Shown: piece by piece, positions 4,157 through 10,527 of the stretch
Layout: each line of letters opens with the position of its first letter
Position numbering within the stretch: the stretch's first letter is position 1
Source: a bacterium
GTDB taxonomy: Bacteria > Patescibacteriota > Minisyncoccia > Minisyncoccales > PWPS01
NCBI GenBank assembly: GCA_018400895.1
Contig: JAGYLR010000015.1
Coordinates: forward strand, 1 to 13,395
Length of the DNA: 13,395 nt
Reading direction: 5' to 3'
Notes under the pieces: model-generated
The model's input: the letters and a program-made list of their open reading frames with translations, nothing else
The model's database searches: none
Told to the model about the DNA's origin: nothing
Made by a program: the position numbers and the translations under genes

Positions 4157-5392
4157 TTATTCAACAAATGTTAAAGCACTTCCCATTTTTTCCGCCCTTC
4201 CAGTTCTTCCTATTCTATGAACATAATCTTCATAAGTTGCTGGAATATCAAAATTAATAACATGGCTAATATCATCAATATCTAGTCCCCTAGCAGCAAC
4301 ATCAGTTGCTACTAAAACCTGAACACTGTTTTCTTGAAACAATTTTAATGCTTGTTGACGTTTTGCTTGTGTCTTATCTCCATGGATAGAAGTTGTTGGA
4401 AATCCTTGTTGATATAGTGTTTTAGAAAGTTTTTCAACTCCAATCTTTGTTCTTCCAAAAATAAGTACTTTTTGGAATTTATTTTTGTTTTGTAATAGAC
4501 TACATAATTTTTTTATCTTCTCCTTATCCCCTTTTGCATATAATACATTTTGTTCTACATTTGCTGCTGTTTCTCTTTGAGTTACCAATATTTTAGTTGG
4601 ATTTTTAAAAAATCTGTTAATTAAAGTTTCAATAGTTTTTGGTATTGTCGCTGAAAATAGTAATGTTTGTCGTCTTTCTGGAAGTTCATTAATTAAAAAC
4701 TTAACATCATCAATAAAACCCATATCAAGCATTCTATCTGCTTCATCTATAACAATACTTTCAAATGACTTAAGAGAAAGTTTTTTTCTTTTTATTAAAT
4801 CCTTTAATCTCCCTGGTGTTCCAATAATAAATTGAGGATTTCTTCTTATATTTTGAATCTGTCTATTAATATTAGAACCTCCTATACAGACCACAGAACG
4901 TATCCCTGTATTTTTAGTAAGCGATATTAATTCTTCATTTATTTGAAAAGCAAGCTCTCTTGTGGGAGTTACAATAAAAACTCTTTCTCCTTTTCTATTT
5001 ATTACTTTATTTATAAGTGGAAATAAAAATGCGACTGTTTTTCCTGTTCCCGTATTCGCAATAGCAATAATATCTTTCCCTTCTAAGATAAGAGGAATTG
5101 TTTTGTCTTGTATTTCAGTTAAACTTTTATATTCTTTTTTAGATATATTAATCTTTAAAGAATTATTTACATTAAAGCTTGAAAAAGTATTAACTGGTAT
5201 ATATTTTGTTTTAACATTATTATCTAGAGCTTTGTTAACAAATTTTGATACATTAATTGTCTTTGAAAAAGAACGATTTTTCTTACCACTGCTAAAATTT
5301 CTTCTTTTTTTATTTATAAAATTATTTTTGTTTTGATTTCTTCTTTGAGAATATTTTTTTTCTTTAAAAGATTTTTTATTTCTATCTTCCAT
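4157..5392 (-). CDS. DEAD-box ATP-dependent RNA helicase
   Basis: This 411-residue helicase unwinds RNA duplexes, probably in ribosome assembly or mRNA turnover. All core motifs are present in order: Q motif around 88-100 with Gln95, Walker A ANTGTGKT (112-119), PTRELA (143-148), TPGRL (192-196), DEAD (216-219), SAT (247-249), ATDVAARGLDI (362-372) and HRIGRTGR (392-399). The protein ends only 12 residues after motif VI, so there is no C-terminal RNA-binding tail. Instead there is a lysine-, arginine- and asparagine-rich N-terminal tail (about 1-55) that could bind RNA. Most family members carry the basic tail at the other end. The start has no SD (AATAAAAATG). It is a single gene with its own terminator. 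Confidence 0.95.
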   Translation of the reverse strand: MEDRNKKSFKEKKYSQRRNQNKNNFINKKRRNFSSGKKNRSFSKTINVSKFVNKALDNNVKTKYIPVNTFSSFNVNNSLKINISKKEYKSLTEIQDKTIPLILEGKDIIAIANTGTGKTVAFLFPLINKVINRKGERVFIVTPTRELAFQINEELISLTKNTGIRSVVCIGGSNINRQIQNIRRNPQFIIGTPGRLKDLIKRKKLSLKSFESIVIDEADRMLDMGFIDDVKFLINELPERRQTLLFSATIPKTIETLINRFFKNPTKILVTQRETAANVEQNVLYAKGDKEKIKKLCSLLQNKNKFQKVLIFGRTKIGVEKLSKTLYQQGFPTTSIHGDKTQAKRQQALKLFQENSVQVLVATDVAARGLDIDDISHVINFDIPATYEDYVHRIGRTGRAEKMGSALTFVE

Positions 5393-5418
5393 TTTTATTT
5401 TAAATTAAGCTATAAGAA

Positions 5419-5450
5419 CAAAAAACTCACGGGAATTATCTCCCGTGAGT
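5419..5450 (-). terminator. intrinsic terminator of the metK-cyclophilin transcript
   Basis: A 10-bp perfect stem, ACTCACGGGA (5425-5434) and TCCCGTGAGT (5441-5450) with a six-base loop, is followed on the minus strand by TTTTTTG. It closes the operon-like run that starts near 8898. Confidence 0.9.
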
Positions 5451-5508
5451 GGTGTGACAATGTATAAAGATTATATCTTTTATACCTTAAAAAGTCAAGT
5501 TGTAAAAT

Positions 5509-6084
5509 TTATTCACTATATTCTGAAATTGATACACTGTTTATTACAACGTCTTCAATTGGTTTATCACTTTCATTTCTTTCCACTAAAGATATTGCAT
5601 CAGCTATATCCTGCCCTGAAACAACTCTTCCAAATATTGTGTACTCAGGAGGAAGTTGATGATCAGATACCATGATAAAAAACTGACTACCTTGTGTATT
5701 TGGACCGGCATTAGCCATTGCTACGGTTCCCTTTATATATCCATCTTCATATAATTTTGAATTTGGGTTTATTTCATCATCAAAAGTATATCCAGGACCT
5801 CCTCTACCTGTTCCTGTTGGATCCCCTCCTTGTATCATAAATCCACTTATTACTCTGTGAAAAATAATTCCGTCATAAAAACCATCTCTAGCAAGGGTGA
5901 CAAAATTATTTACTGTGTTTGGTGCCTCTTCTACATAAGTCCTAAATTGTATATCCCCTTTTGTTGTCTCTATTGTAATTAAATAATCCATATTTACATC
6001 ATTATCTTCATTATTATTTACAGAAATAAAATAAATTCCTGCTACAGCAACCACTAATAAAACTATTAAAATAAATTTATTCAT
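5509..6084 (-). CDS. membrane-anchored cyclophilin-type peptidyl-prolyl isomerase
   Basis: This 191-residue protein catalyses cis-trans isomerisation of prolyl bonds, here outside the cytoplasmic membrane. An N-terminal hydrophobic anchor (about 4-22) is followed by a short acidic linker and the cyclophilin domain (34-191). Recognisable motifs are FHRVI (75-79) with catalytic Arg77, MIQGGDPTGTGRGGPGY (83-99), MANAGPNTQGSQFFI (123-137) and YTIFGRV (148-154). I choose ATG 6084, since it gives a clean signal anchor. A start 63 bases upstream would add an aromatic stretch encoded by the intergenic DNA and would overlap metK. It follows metK by 53 bases with no terminator between, so it probably shares the riboswitch-controlled transcript. 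Confidence 0.92.
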   Translation of the reverse strand: MNKFILIVLLVVAVAGIYFISVNNNEDNDVNMDYLITIETTKGDIQFRTYVEEAPNTVNNFVTLARDGFYDGIIFHRVISGFMIQGGDPTGTGRGGPGYTFDDEINPNSKLYEDGYIKGTVAMANAGPNTQGSQFFIMVSDHQLPPEYTIFGRVVSGQDIADAISLVERNESDKPIEDVVINSVSISEYSE

Positions 6085-6137
6085 ATTTTTAAAATTATTT
6101 TCTTTAACAATAACATAAAAATAAAAAAAGTAACACT

Positions 6138-7073
6138 CTATTCCCACGAGAAGTTTCTACCAAAATGTCCCCAAGTACAAGTTTCAGCAAATTTTACTTT
6201 ATCTAACTCTAAAAACTTATATATTCCTTTAGGAGATAGATCATATCTAGTTATCTCCTTTTCTTTGCCATCTATATTAGCTACTGCCATAACCGGCTCA
6301 TTTTTTCCTATGGCATATGCAAGCTTAACATAAACTTTTTCTGCTTTGTTCTTTTGTAAAAGATCTACGGCTATTCTACGGGCAATATACGCTCCGGATC
6401 TATCCACTTTAGTATAATCTTTCCCTGAAAAAGACCCTCCTCCAATAGCAATCTCTGGGCCATAATTATCTACAACTATCTTTCTACCAGATAATCCTGT
6501 GTCAGCTTCAAATCCTCCTTTATTCCATTCTCCTGCTGGGTTAATCAAGTATTCATCTGCTTTAATTAAATTTTTAACTAAATTTAATAAATCACTACTT
6601 TTTGTATTTTGGAAACTAGCTACCACTGTTATTACCCTTTTACCATCTAATGTTATCTGTATTTTTCCATCATAAGGATAGTATTTAAATACTTCTTTAC
6701 ATAAGCTTCTTGCTAACGAGTACTCTAGTGGAAGATACTCGTCTGTTTCTCTTGTTGCATATCCCCTCATAATTCCTTGATCACCTGCCCCACCTGTGTC
6801 TACCCCTTTAGCTATCTGTTTACTCTGTAAAACTATATTTGATATAACTTTAAAATTACTACCAACAATACTTTTTACTGTTTTATTTATGTCTACTTTA
6901 TTACTAGAAGTTACTTCTCCATTTACTGTTACTAGATTATGACCTCCCATAACTTCTATAGCAACACGACTATTCTTATCTTTTTTTAGATACTCATCCA
7001 AGATGCTATCTGCAATAAAATCACAAATTTTATCCGGATGCTTGGGAGTAACAAACTCTGCAGTTTTTTTCAT
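6138..7073 (-). CDS. metK: S-adenosylmethionine synthetase, short form
   Basis: This enzyme makes S-adenosylmethionine from methionine and ATP. At 311 residues it is well below the usual 380-400. Signature motifs are HPDKI (12-16), GAGDQG (95-100), DTGLSGRK (191-198), GGGSFSGKD (211-219) and KVDRSGAY (222-229), and the ending WGHFGR is complete. The shortening is therefore internal (shorter insertions between motifs) and not a truncation. The usual SEGHPDK entry reads TPKHPDK here. The residues used for ATP, metal and phosphate binding in the well-studied enzymes appear retained. The ATG follows the riboswitch terminator's T run by about 11 bases, without an SD. SAM would repress it through the upstream S-box. 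Confidence 0.95.
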   Translation of the reverse strand: MKKTAEFVTPKHPDKICDFIADSILDEYLKKDKNSRVAIEVMGGHNLVTVNGEVTSSNKVDINKTVKSIVGSNFKVISNIVLQSKQIAKGVDTGGAGDQGIMRGYATRETDEYLPLEYSLARSLCKEVFKYYPYDGKIQITLDGKRVITVVASFQNTKSSDLLNLVKNLIKADEYLINPAGEWNKGGFEADTGLSGRKIVVDNYGPEIAIGGGSFSGKDYTKVDRSGAYIARRIAVDLLQKNKAEKVYVKLAYAIGKNEPVMAVANIDGKEKEITRYDLSPKGIYKFLELDKVKFAETCTWGHFGRNFSWE

Positions 7074-7085
7074 ATTTTTATAAAT

Positions 7086-7107
7086 AAAAATTCCTCATAA
7101 AGAGGAA
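7086..7107 (-). terminator. riboswitch-controlled intrinsic terminator before metK
   Basis: On the minus strand TTCCTC and GAGGAA (7091-7096 with 7102-7107 on the plus strand) form a 6-bp hairpin followed by TTTTTATTT. Its upstream arm shares bases 7104-7107 with the antiterminator partner 7104-7116, so the two structures are mutually exclusive. Confidence 0.8.
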
Positions 7108-7234
7108 AGATAAAGATGACTAGTCTTATCTTTCCAAAACAAATAAATGCTTGGCTGGATTTAGCACCTTCTTATGTTAAATAAGGGTTGCTTTATGGAT
7201 CACAGAGCCAGTACTCTCACCACAATCTTGATAA
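7104..7234 (-). promoter_or_regulatory. SAM-I (S-box) riboswitch controlling metK
   Basis: On the minus strand the conserved S-box core is plain: TTATCAAGA at the 5' side, GAGAGTACTGGCTC (P2, 7205-7218), AGCAACC (7186-7192), P3 CTTAT/ATAAG (7171-7185) and GGTGCTAAATCC (7157-7168). A P4 hairpin CCAA/TTGG (7134-7154) follows. P1 can form between TTATC (7230-7234) and GATAA (7126-7130). The P1 3' strand lies within GGAAAGATAAGA (7124-7135), which can alternatively pair with TCTTTATCTTTCC (7104-7116) as antiterminator, freeing or hiding the terminator at 7086-7107. Bound SAM would favour P1 and termination. It starts 12 bases after the DUF6485 gene, so readthrough from the upstream operon probably feeds it. 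Confidence 0.9.
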
Positions 7235-7246
7235 TAATATTAAATT

Positions 7247-7441
7247 TTATTTTTTTTGATCTTCTATAAACTTTTCTATAGAACGATCATACGATTTTTC
7301 TGTTTCAGAATTAAAATAACAACCAGGAAGTTCTCCATTCTCTCTGTGATGCTTAACACACTCACAACAAATACCCTTTCTTGGACATCCAGGATAAGTA
7401 CAAGGACAATTTTCTAAGTTTTTTTCTTTTTGACACTCCAT
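7247..7441 (-). CDS. DUF6485 cysteine-rich small protein
   Basis: This 64-residue protein starts MECQKEKNLENCPCTYPGC, the hallmark of DUF6485 proteins. It has eight cysteines (3, 12, 14, 19, 25, 26, 28, 41), followed by KHHRENGELPGCYF and a charged tail. The cysteine pattern suggests a bound metal, zinc or iron; the role is unknown. It begins four bases after the pseudouridine synthase stop, so the two are cotranscribed. The SAM riboswitch begins 12 bases after its stop, so it lies upstream of the SAM control point and would not be shut off with metK. Confidence 0.85.
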   Translation of the reverse strand: MECQKEKNLENCPCTYPGCPRKGICCECVKHHRENGELPGCYFNSETEKSYDRSIEKFIEDQKK

Positions 7442-7445
7442 GTTT

Positions 7446-8096
7446 TTATAATTTTACATTAATATCTCTTGACTCTCCTGGTTTAAGGTTACCTATTTTA
7501 ATATTTCCTATACGAACCCTCTTTAATGAAACTACATTATAAGAAAGTTCATCTAACATAACTCTTATTTGGTGTCTCTTCCCTTCTTTTAATATCACCC
7601 GAAGAGTTGTTTTATCAACAATCTTTGCCTTAACAGGAAGTAATTTCCCAAAAGTTTTTGTATTCATTCCTGACTCAAATATTCTTACTAATCCTGGTCT
7701 TAAAGTTTCTCTTGTAGTAACTACGTACTCTTTTTCATAATTTTCTAATACCTCTCTAGCAAAACGCCCATCATTAGTTAAAAGTAACAACCCCTCTGAG
7801 TATTTATCCAACCTTCCTATAGGATACACTTTTTTGTATTTCCATTGTGTAATAACACTTTTCTTCCCTGGCAAATCTTGAGTTGATAACCCTCTCTCTT
7901 TGTAATAAGCAATGTATTTGTAGTTTTTATTGATTTTTTTTACCTCCACATCATCTCCTTGCTTTACCATAACTCCTTTTTCTGCTTTCTTGCCATTTAT
8001 AAAAACAATTCCATCCTCAATAAATTTATCTGCCTCTCTTCTTGAAGCAAATCCACCATCTCTAAGATACTTATTAATTCGTAAAGGGTAATTCAT
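7446..8096 (-). CDS. rRNA pseudouridine synthase, RsuA/RluB/RluF family
   Basis: This 216-residue enzyme isomerises uridine to pseudouridine in rRNA, probably 23S given its resemblance to RluB/RluF. An N-terminal S4 RNA-binding domain (about 4-50: RINKYLRDGGFASRREADKF) is followed by the catalytic domain with GRLD (94-97, catalytic Asp97), GLLLLTNDG (102-110), EKEYVV (121-126) and KRHQIRVM (173-180). The usual KPxG loop before the active site reads YKERG, lacking the proline. I start at ATG 8096: the longer frame would need a TTG and overlap the desulfoferrodoxin gene, whereas this ATG lies two bases after that gene's stop. Exact target uridine is not predictable from sequence. Confidence 0.9.
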   Translation of the reverse strand: MNYPLRINKYLRDGGFASRREADKFIEDGIVFINGKKAEKGVMVKQGDDVEVKKINKNYKYIAYYKERGLSTQDLPGKKSVITQWKYKKVYPIGRLDKYSEGLLLLTNDGRFAREVLENYEKEYVVTTRETLRPGLVRIFESGMNTKTFGKLLPVKAKIVDKTTLRVILKEGKRHQIRVMLDELSYNVVSLKRVRIGNIKIGNLKPGESRDINVKL

Positions 8097-8098
8097 TA

Positions 8099-8473
8099 TT
8101 ATTTTTGCCAAAGACCATGAACATTACAGTACTCTCTTGCTCCAATAACTTCTTTTTCTGTTTCAAATTCCACTTCTGGAGTATCACCAGGGTTCAACAT
8201 CTTACGACAAGAAAAATTATCACCAACTATTTCAATCCATTCAATATAGTGATTGTCTTCCATGGGATGAGAGGTTGATCCTACTTTAACTAACACTCCT
8301 TTTTCTGTTTTTTCTATTACAGGAACATGTTTTTCCATTCCCTCATCTTCTGTTTTTGCCCCTTTTAGTTCCATTGACTGTCCACAACAAACTAACTCTC
8401 CCACTCCGGTGTGTAATACTTCAACTATATTTCCACAAATATTACATTTATAAACTTGTTTTAATTGAGTCAT
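8099..8473 (-). CDS. dfx: desulfoferrodoxin (two-iron superoxide reductase)
   Basis: This 124-residue protein reduces superoxide to hydrogen peroxide without making oxygen, a defence typical of anaerobes. The N-terminal desulforedoxin domain has the rubredoxin-like centre C10, C13, C29, C30. The catalytic domain has E47-K48-H49 in EKHVPV, H69 and H75 (SHPMEDNHYIEW) and C116 and H119 (CNVHGLW). These form the four-histidine, one-cysteine iron site with its glutamate and lysine. All ligands are present and the length is typical of the two-iron class. It lies 12 bases after the PspC gene and two bases before the pseudouridine synthase start. The electron donor, often rubredoxin, is not in this window. 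Confidence 0.96.
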   Translation of the reverse strand: MTQLKQVYKCNICGNIVEVLHTGVGELVCCGQSMELKGAKTEDEGMEKHVPVIEKTEKGVLVKVGSTSHPMEDNHYIEWIEIVGDNFSCRKMLNPGDTPEVEFETEKEVIGAREYCNVHGLWQK

Positions 8474-8485
8474 AATTTTAATAAT

Positions 8486-8866
8486 TTACCTTATTAACAT
8501 ATCTCTTGGAGAAGAAATATATGTGTGTTCAATATTTGTTTGCTCTGATATTTTATGACCAATCATTCCAATAAGAAACATAAAAGGGATTATAAGCATC
8601 GCTAAGACAAATATCGTTATCAACCAAAACAATCCTTTCTTATCTAGAGCTTCTTCTCCACTTTCTACTATCTTCTCACCATTTTCTTCTGGCATAATCA
8701 AAGCAACTATAATATAAGCAATCATAAACGGTATAAATCCACTCATAAACAACAAAACAACAAACAATATTCTAAATAATACCGGATCTCTTTCAAAATA
8801 TTCTGCTAATCCACCACAAACACCAAATATAACTTTATCTTTTTTACTTTTAGTTAATTTTTTCAT
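8486..8866 (-). CDS. PspC-domain membrane protein
   Basis: This 126-residue protein begins with a PspC domain (about 1-60). KKDKVIFGVCGGLAEYFERDPVLFRILFV contains the typical GVCGG and DP-x-x-x-R signatures, followed by a membrane helix ending at IMPEE. An acidic linker and a second hydrophobic segment (about 79-101) follow, then a short polar tail. PspC proteins take part in envelope stress sensing in some bacteria; no other phage-shock genes are visible here, so the role is open. I start at ATG 8866, since an upstream GTG at 8899 would lie inside the likely -10 box. It is the first gene of the run leading to desulfoferrodoxin. Confidence 0.88.
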   Translation of the reverse strand: MKKLTKSKKDKVIFGVCGGLAEYFERDPVLFRILFVVLLFMSGFIPFMIAYIIVALIMPEENGEKIVESGEEALDKKGLFWLITIFVLAMLIIPFMFLIGMIGHKISEQTNIEHTYISSPRDMLIR

Positions 8867-8889
8867 AATATTTTCTATTTTTATTTTTA

Positions 8890-8898
8890 ATTTTAACA
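8890..8898 (-). promoter_or_regulatory. possible extended -10 promoter of the PspC-dfx operon
   Basis: Minus-strand TGTTAAAAT (TGn plus TAAAAT) lies 23 bases before the PspC ATG and just after the terminator of the preceding gene. There is no clear -35 box. Confidence 0.4.
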
Positions 8899-8912
8899 CA
8901 AAATAAGTAAAT

Positions 8913-8939
8913 AAAAAAGCTCAAGATTTTATCTTGAGC
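8913..8939 (-). terminator. intrinsic terminator of the helical-repeat gene
   Basis: A perfect 9-bp stem, GCTCAAGAT (8919-8927) and ATCTTGAGC (8931-8939), is followed on the minus strand by TTTTTTATTT. It lies 14 bases after the TGA stop at 8954-8956, which supports TGA acting as a real stop in this organism. Confidence 0.92.
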
Positions 8940-8953
8940 CTTGTAAAACTGCT

Positions 8954-9769
8954 TCAGAGAGGAAAGTTAAATCCTTTTTCTTTGAGAAAAAGCTTATTTA
9001 AGTAATCAGGACTCATATTCCACAACATATTTGCTGCTTTCTCTTTCATACTTTCATTAATAATTTTGTCATTATGAAGAACTGATTTTAAATCTAATTC
9101 GTCTGGATTTTTCCGCATAATTTTGTCAGCCGCCTCTCTTATAATATCAACTTTATTAGAAGAAACATAATTAAGAACCATTTGCAATTGCCAATTTTCA
9201 GGATTACTTGATAAAAGTATATTCCACGCTCTATCTATATAAGGGCTACCAAAATCAGCAAAACATATAATTGTAACTAAATCTCCATTGCTAGACCTAC
9301 GACGAAAAAGCTCTTCTGTTGCCTCTTTCTTAAAATCATATCTTTCTCTGAGGATTTCACATATGTAACGATTGTCAGAACATGATTTTAATAACTTTTC
9401 CCAGGCTTTGTCTCGTAATTGATTATAAGTATTAACAATATAAGTTAAGTTTTTACAACTAACCCCTATTCGCAACAATTCTTCCCATATTTCTTCCTCA
9501 ATACCTACCATAGAAGGACCAGACAAAATTTGCATAATTTCTTCTTCTGTGAGACCCATTTTTGTCAGTTGCTTCCATGCTTCTTTTTTTAGTGGTGTTA
9601 CCTCTTTAAAAACAAAAAACACATCTTCACGAGTAACTCCTTTATCTAAAAGCTTTTCCCATGCTTTTTTTCTAAGATCACCTCCATATCTAACAACCTC
9701 AAATATGTCACGCTTACTAGAATTACTCTTTAAAATTTTCTCGTAACGTTCATCTATGCTTTTACTCAT
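8954..9769 (-). CDS. alpha-helical repeat protein, about eight 28-32-residue units
   Basis: This 271-residue protein has no signal or membrane segment. It consists of tandem helical units anchored by an A/W pair: KKAWEKLLDKGV, KKEAWKQLTKMGL, EEEIWEELLRIGV, RDKAWEKLLKSC, KKEATEELFRRR, IDRAWNILLSSNP, IREAADKIMRKNP, KEKAANMLWNMSP. Anchors lie near residues 36, 64, 94, 122, 150, 181, 213 and 245, so units are 28-32 residues long, compatible with a solenoid of paired helices. Such folds usually bind proteins or nucleic acid, but no function can be assigned. The ATG has a strong SD (AAGGAGG, 9778-9784) eight bases upstream, a consensus promoter and a terminator, forming a single-gene unit. Its leader holds a second SD. 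Confidence 0.8.
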   Translation of the reverse strand: MSKSIDERYEKILKSNSSKRDIFEVVRYGGDLRKKAWEKLLDKGVTREDVFFVFKEVTPLKKEAWKQLTKMGLTEEEIMQILSGPSMVGIEEEIWEELLRIGVSCKNLTYIVNTYNQLRDKAWEKLLKSCSDNRYICEILRERYDFKKEATEELFRRRSSNGDLVTIICFADFGSPYIDRAWNILLSSNPENWQLQMVLNYVSSNKVDIIREAADKIMRKNPDELDLKSVLHNDKIINESMKEKAANMLWNMSPDYLNKLFLKEKGFNFPL

Positions 9770-9777
9770 AACTCTTT

Positions 9778-9822
9778 CCTCCTTACTAAATTTTAAATGT
9801 ACAAACTCTAATTAACCTCCTT
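9778..9822 (-). promoter_or_regulatory. leader with two Shine-Dalgarno sequences 38 bases apart
   Basis: Minus-strand AAGGAGG at 9778-9784 serves the ATG at 9769. A second AAGGAGG at 9816-9822 lies a few bases from the predicted 5' end and has no coding sequence behind it. The spacing is nearly the same as in the leader at 231-275. Confidence 0.5.
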
Positions 9823-9832
9823 TTTATGTTTT

Positions 9833-9861
9833 ATAATAACATAATTACCTTTAAAAATCAA
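9833..9861 (-). promoter_or_regulatory. sigma70-type promoter of the helical-repeat gene
   Basis: Minus-strand TTGATT (9856-9861) and TATTAT (9833-9838) are 17 bases apart, with TGT making an extended -10. The string TTATGTTATTAT is also found in the glycyl-tRNA synthetase promoter. Confidence 0.7.
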
Positions 9862-9869
9862 CTTATCAT

Positions 9870-9902
9870 AAAAAGCCTGCTGACCTAAAAAAGTCAGCAG
9901 AC
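9870..9902 (-). terminator. intrinsic terminator of the DUF5680 gene
   Basis: CTGCTGAC (9877-9884) and GTCAGCAG (9893-9900) form an 8-bp stem, extended by one outer G-C pair. On the minus strand TTTTTATG follows. It lies 12 bases after the stop at 9915. Confidence 0.88.
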
Positions 9903-9914
9903 TAGTGTGTTATT

Positions 9915-10388
9915 TTATTTAACTACTTCTTTTATTACTCCTCCTGCATAAAAGAAATAATATATCTCTTCTCCATTTTTCATAATTCTTTCACTTCCTG
10001 TTAAATTTTCTATTGATCCATTAAGATGAGGTTTACAAATATATCTATATTCTCCTTTTTCCCAATCAACATCTTCCCATATTCTTGTTGTTTCCCAATT
10101 TTCAATTAGTGCTTCTTTTAAAATATTGTCTATCTCCTCCTCTATCATATTTTTAAAATTGCCATAATAAGACATTGCCCAGATCAATTCATTTTTAAAT
10201 GATACTGTTTCGTTTCCGATAAATATTCCATTTCCTACATAATAAATATCTCTATAAAACCAATCGTCTTCACTGTATTCTAATTGCTTAGAATTTTTAA
10301 TTAGTGGTTTTACTTCCCCAGCACTTCCTGCATATGTTTTTGTTCTAGACTTCAATAAAAAACGTAAGAGTTCTTCTTTGTTAAACAT
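9915..10388 (-). CDS. DUF5680 domain protein
   Basis: This 157-residue protein has the DUF5680 features along its length: FNKEELLRFLLKSRTKTYAGSAGE at the start, LEYSEDDWFYRDIYYVGNGIFIGNE (36-60), IWAMSYYGN (69-77) and the C-terminal GEEIYYFFYAGGVIKE. The domain is often found alone or behind an XRE-type DNA-binding domain, which is absent here. Its biochemical role is unknown. I start at ATG 10388; a TTG four codons upstream is less likely. The gene stands alone, divergent from glycyl-tRNA synthetase, with its own terminator. Its promoter region contains a dyad symmetric sequence that could be an operator. Confidence 0.8.
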   Translation of the reverse strand: MFNKEELLRFLLKSRTKTYAGSAGEVKPLIKNSKQLEYSEDDWFYRDIYYVGNGIFIGNETVSFKNELIWAMSYYGNFKNMIEEEIDNILKEALIENWETTRIWEDVDWEKGEYRYICKPHLNGSIENLTGSERIMKNGEEIYYFFYAGGVIKEVVK

Positions 10389-10438
10389 TTTTTTACGCAA
10401 GAATTTTAATCTTACGGATTAACTTTTAACTTTTCTAA

Positions 10439-10459
10439 ATTATACCACATAATAAGTGG
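10439..10459 (-). promoter_or_regulatory. -10 box and dyad element before the DUF5680 gene
   Basis: Minus-strand TATAAT (10439-10444) is a perfect -10 box. Directly upstream lies CCAC-N7-GTGG (10445-10459), a near-perfect dyad occupying the spacer, where a repressor would block polymerase. No good -35 box is seen. The operator role is inference. Confidence 0.45.
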
Positions 10460-10474
10460 CAAAAGACAAATTCG

Positions 10475-10502
10475 TTGCACAATAGTTTACTTATGTTATT
10501 AT
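10475..10502 (+). promoter_or_regulatory. promoter of glycyl-tRNA synthetase
   Basis: TTGCAC (10475-10480) and TATTAT (10497-10502) are 16 bases apart, with TGT forming an extended -10. Transcription would start about 20 bases before the ATG. No T-box leader precedes the gene; the intergenic space is too short. Confidence 0.65.
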
Positions 10503-10527
10503 TATTTAGAAATTAATACTGTTTATT

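Noticed and set aside
6085..6147. An N-terminal extension of the cyclophilin overlapping metK.
   Set aside because: The extra residues come from intergenic A/T-rich DNA; the internal Met gives a normal membrane anchor.
7446..8111. A longer pseudouridine synthase starting at TTG 8111.
   Set aside because: It overlaps the desulfoferrodoxin stop by 13 bases and adds five non-family residues; ATG 8096 fits better.
8867..8899. A GTG start at 8899 for the PspC protein.
   Set aside because: It falls in the likely -10 box and adds 11 residues outside the PspC domain.
10401..10527. A T-box leader before glycyl-tRNA synthetase.
   Set aside because: The promoter lies too near the ATG, leaving only about 20 bases of leader, and no T-box sequence is present.
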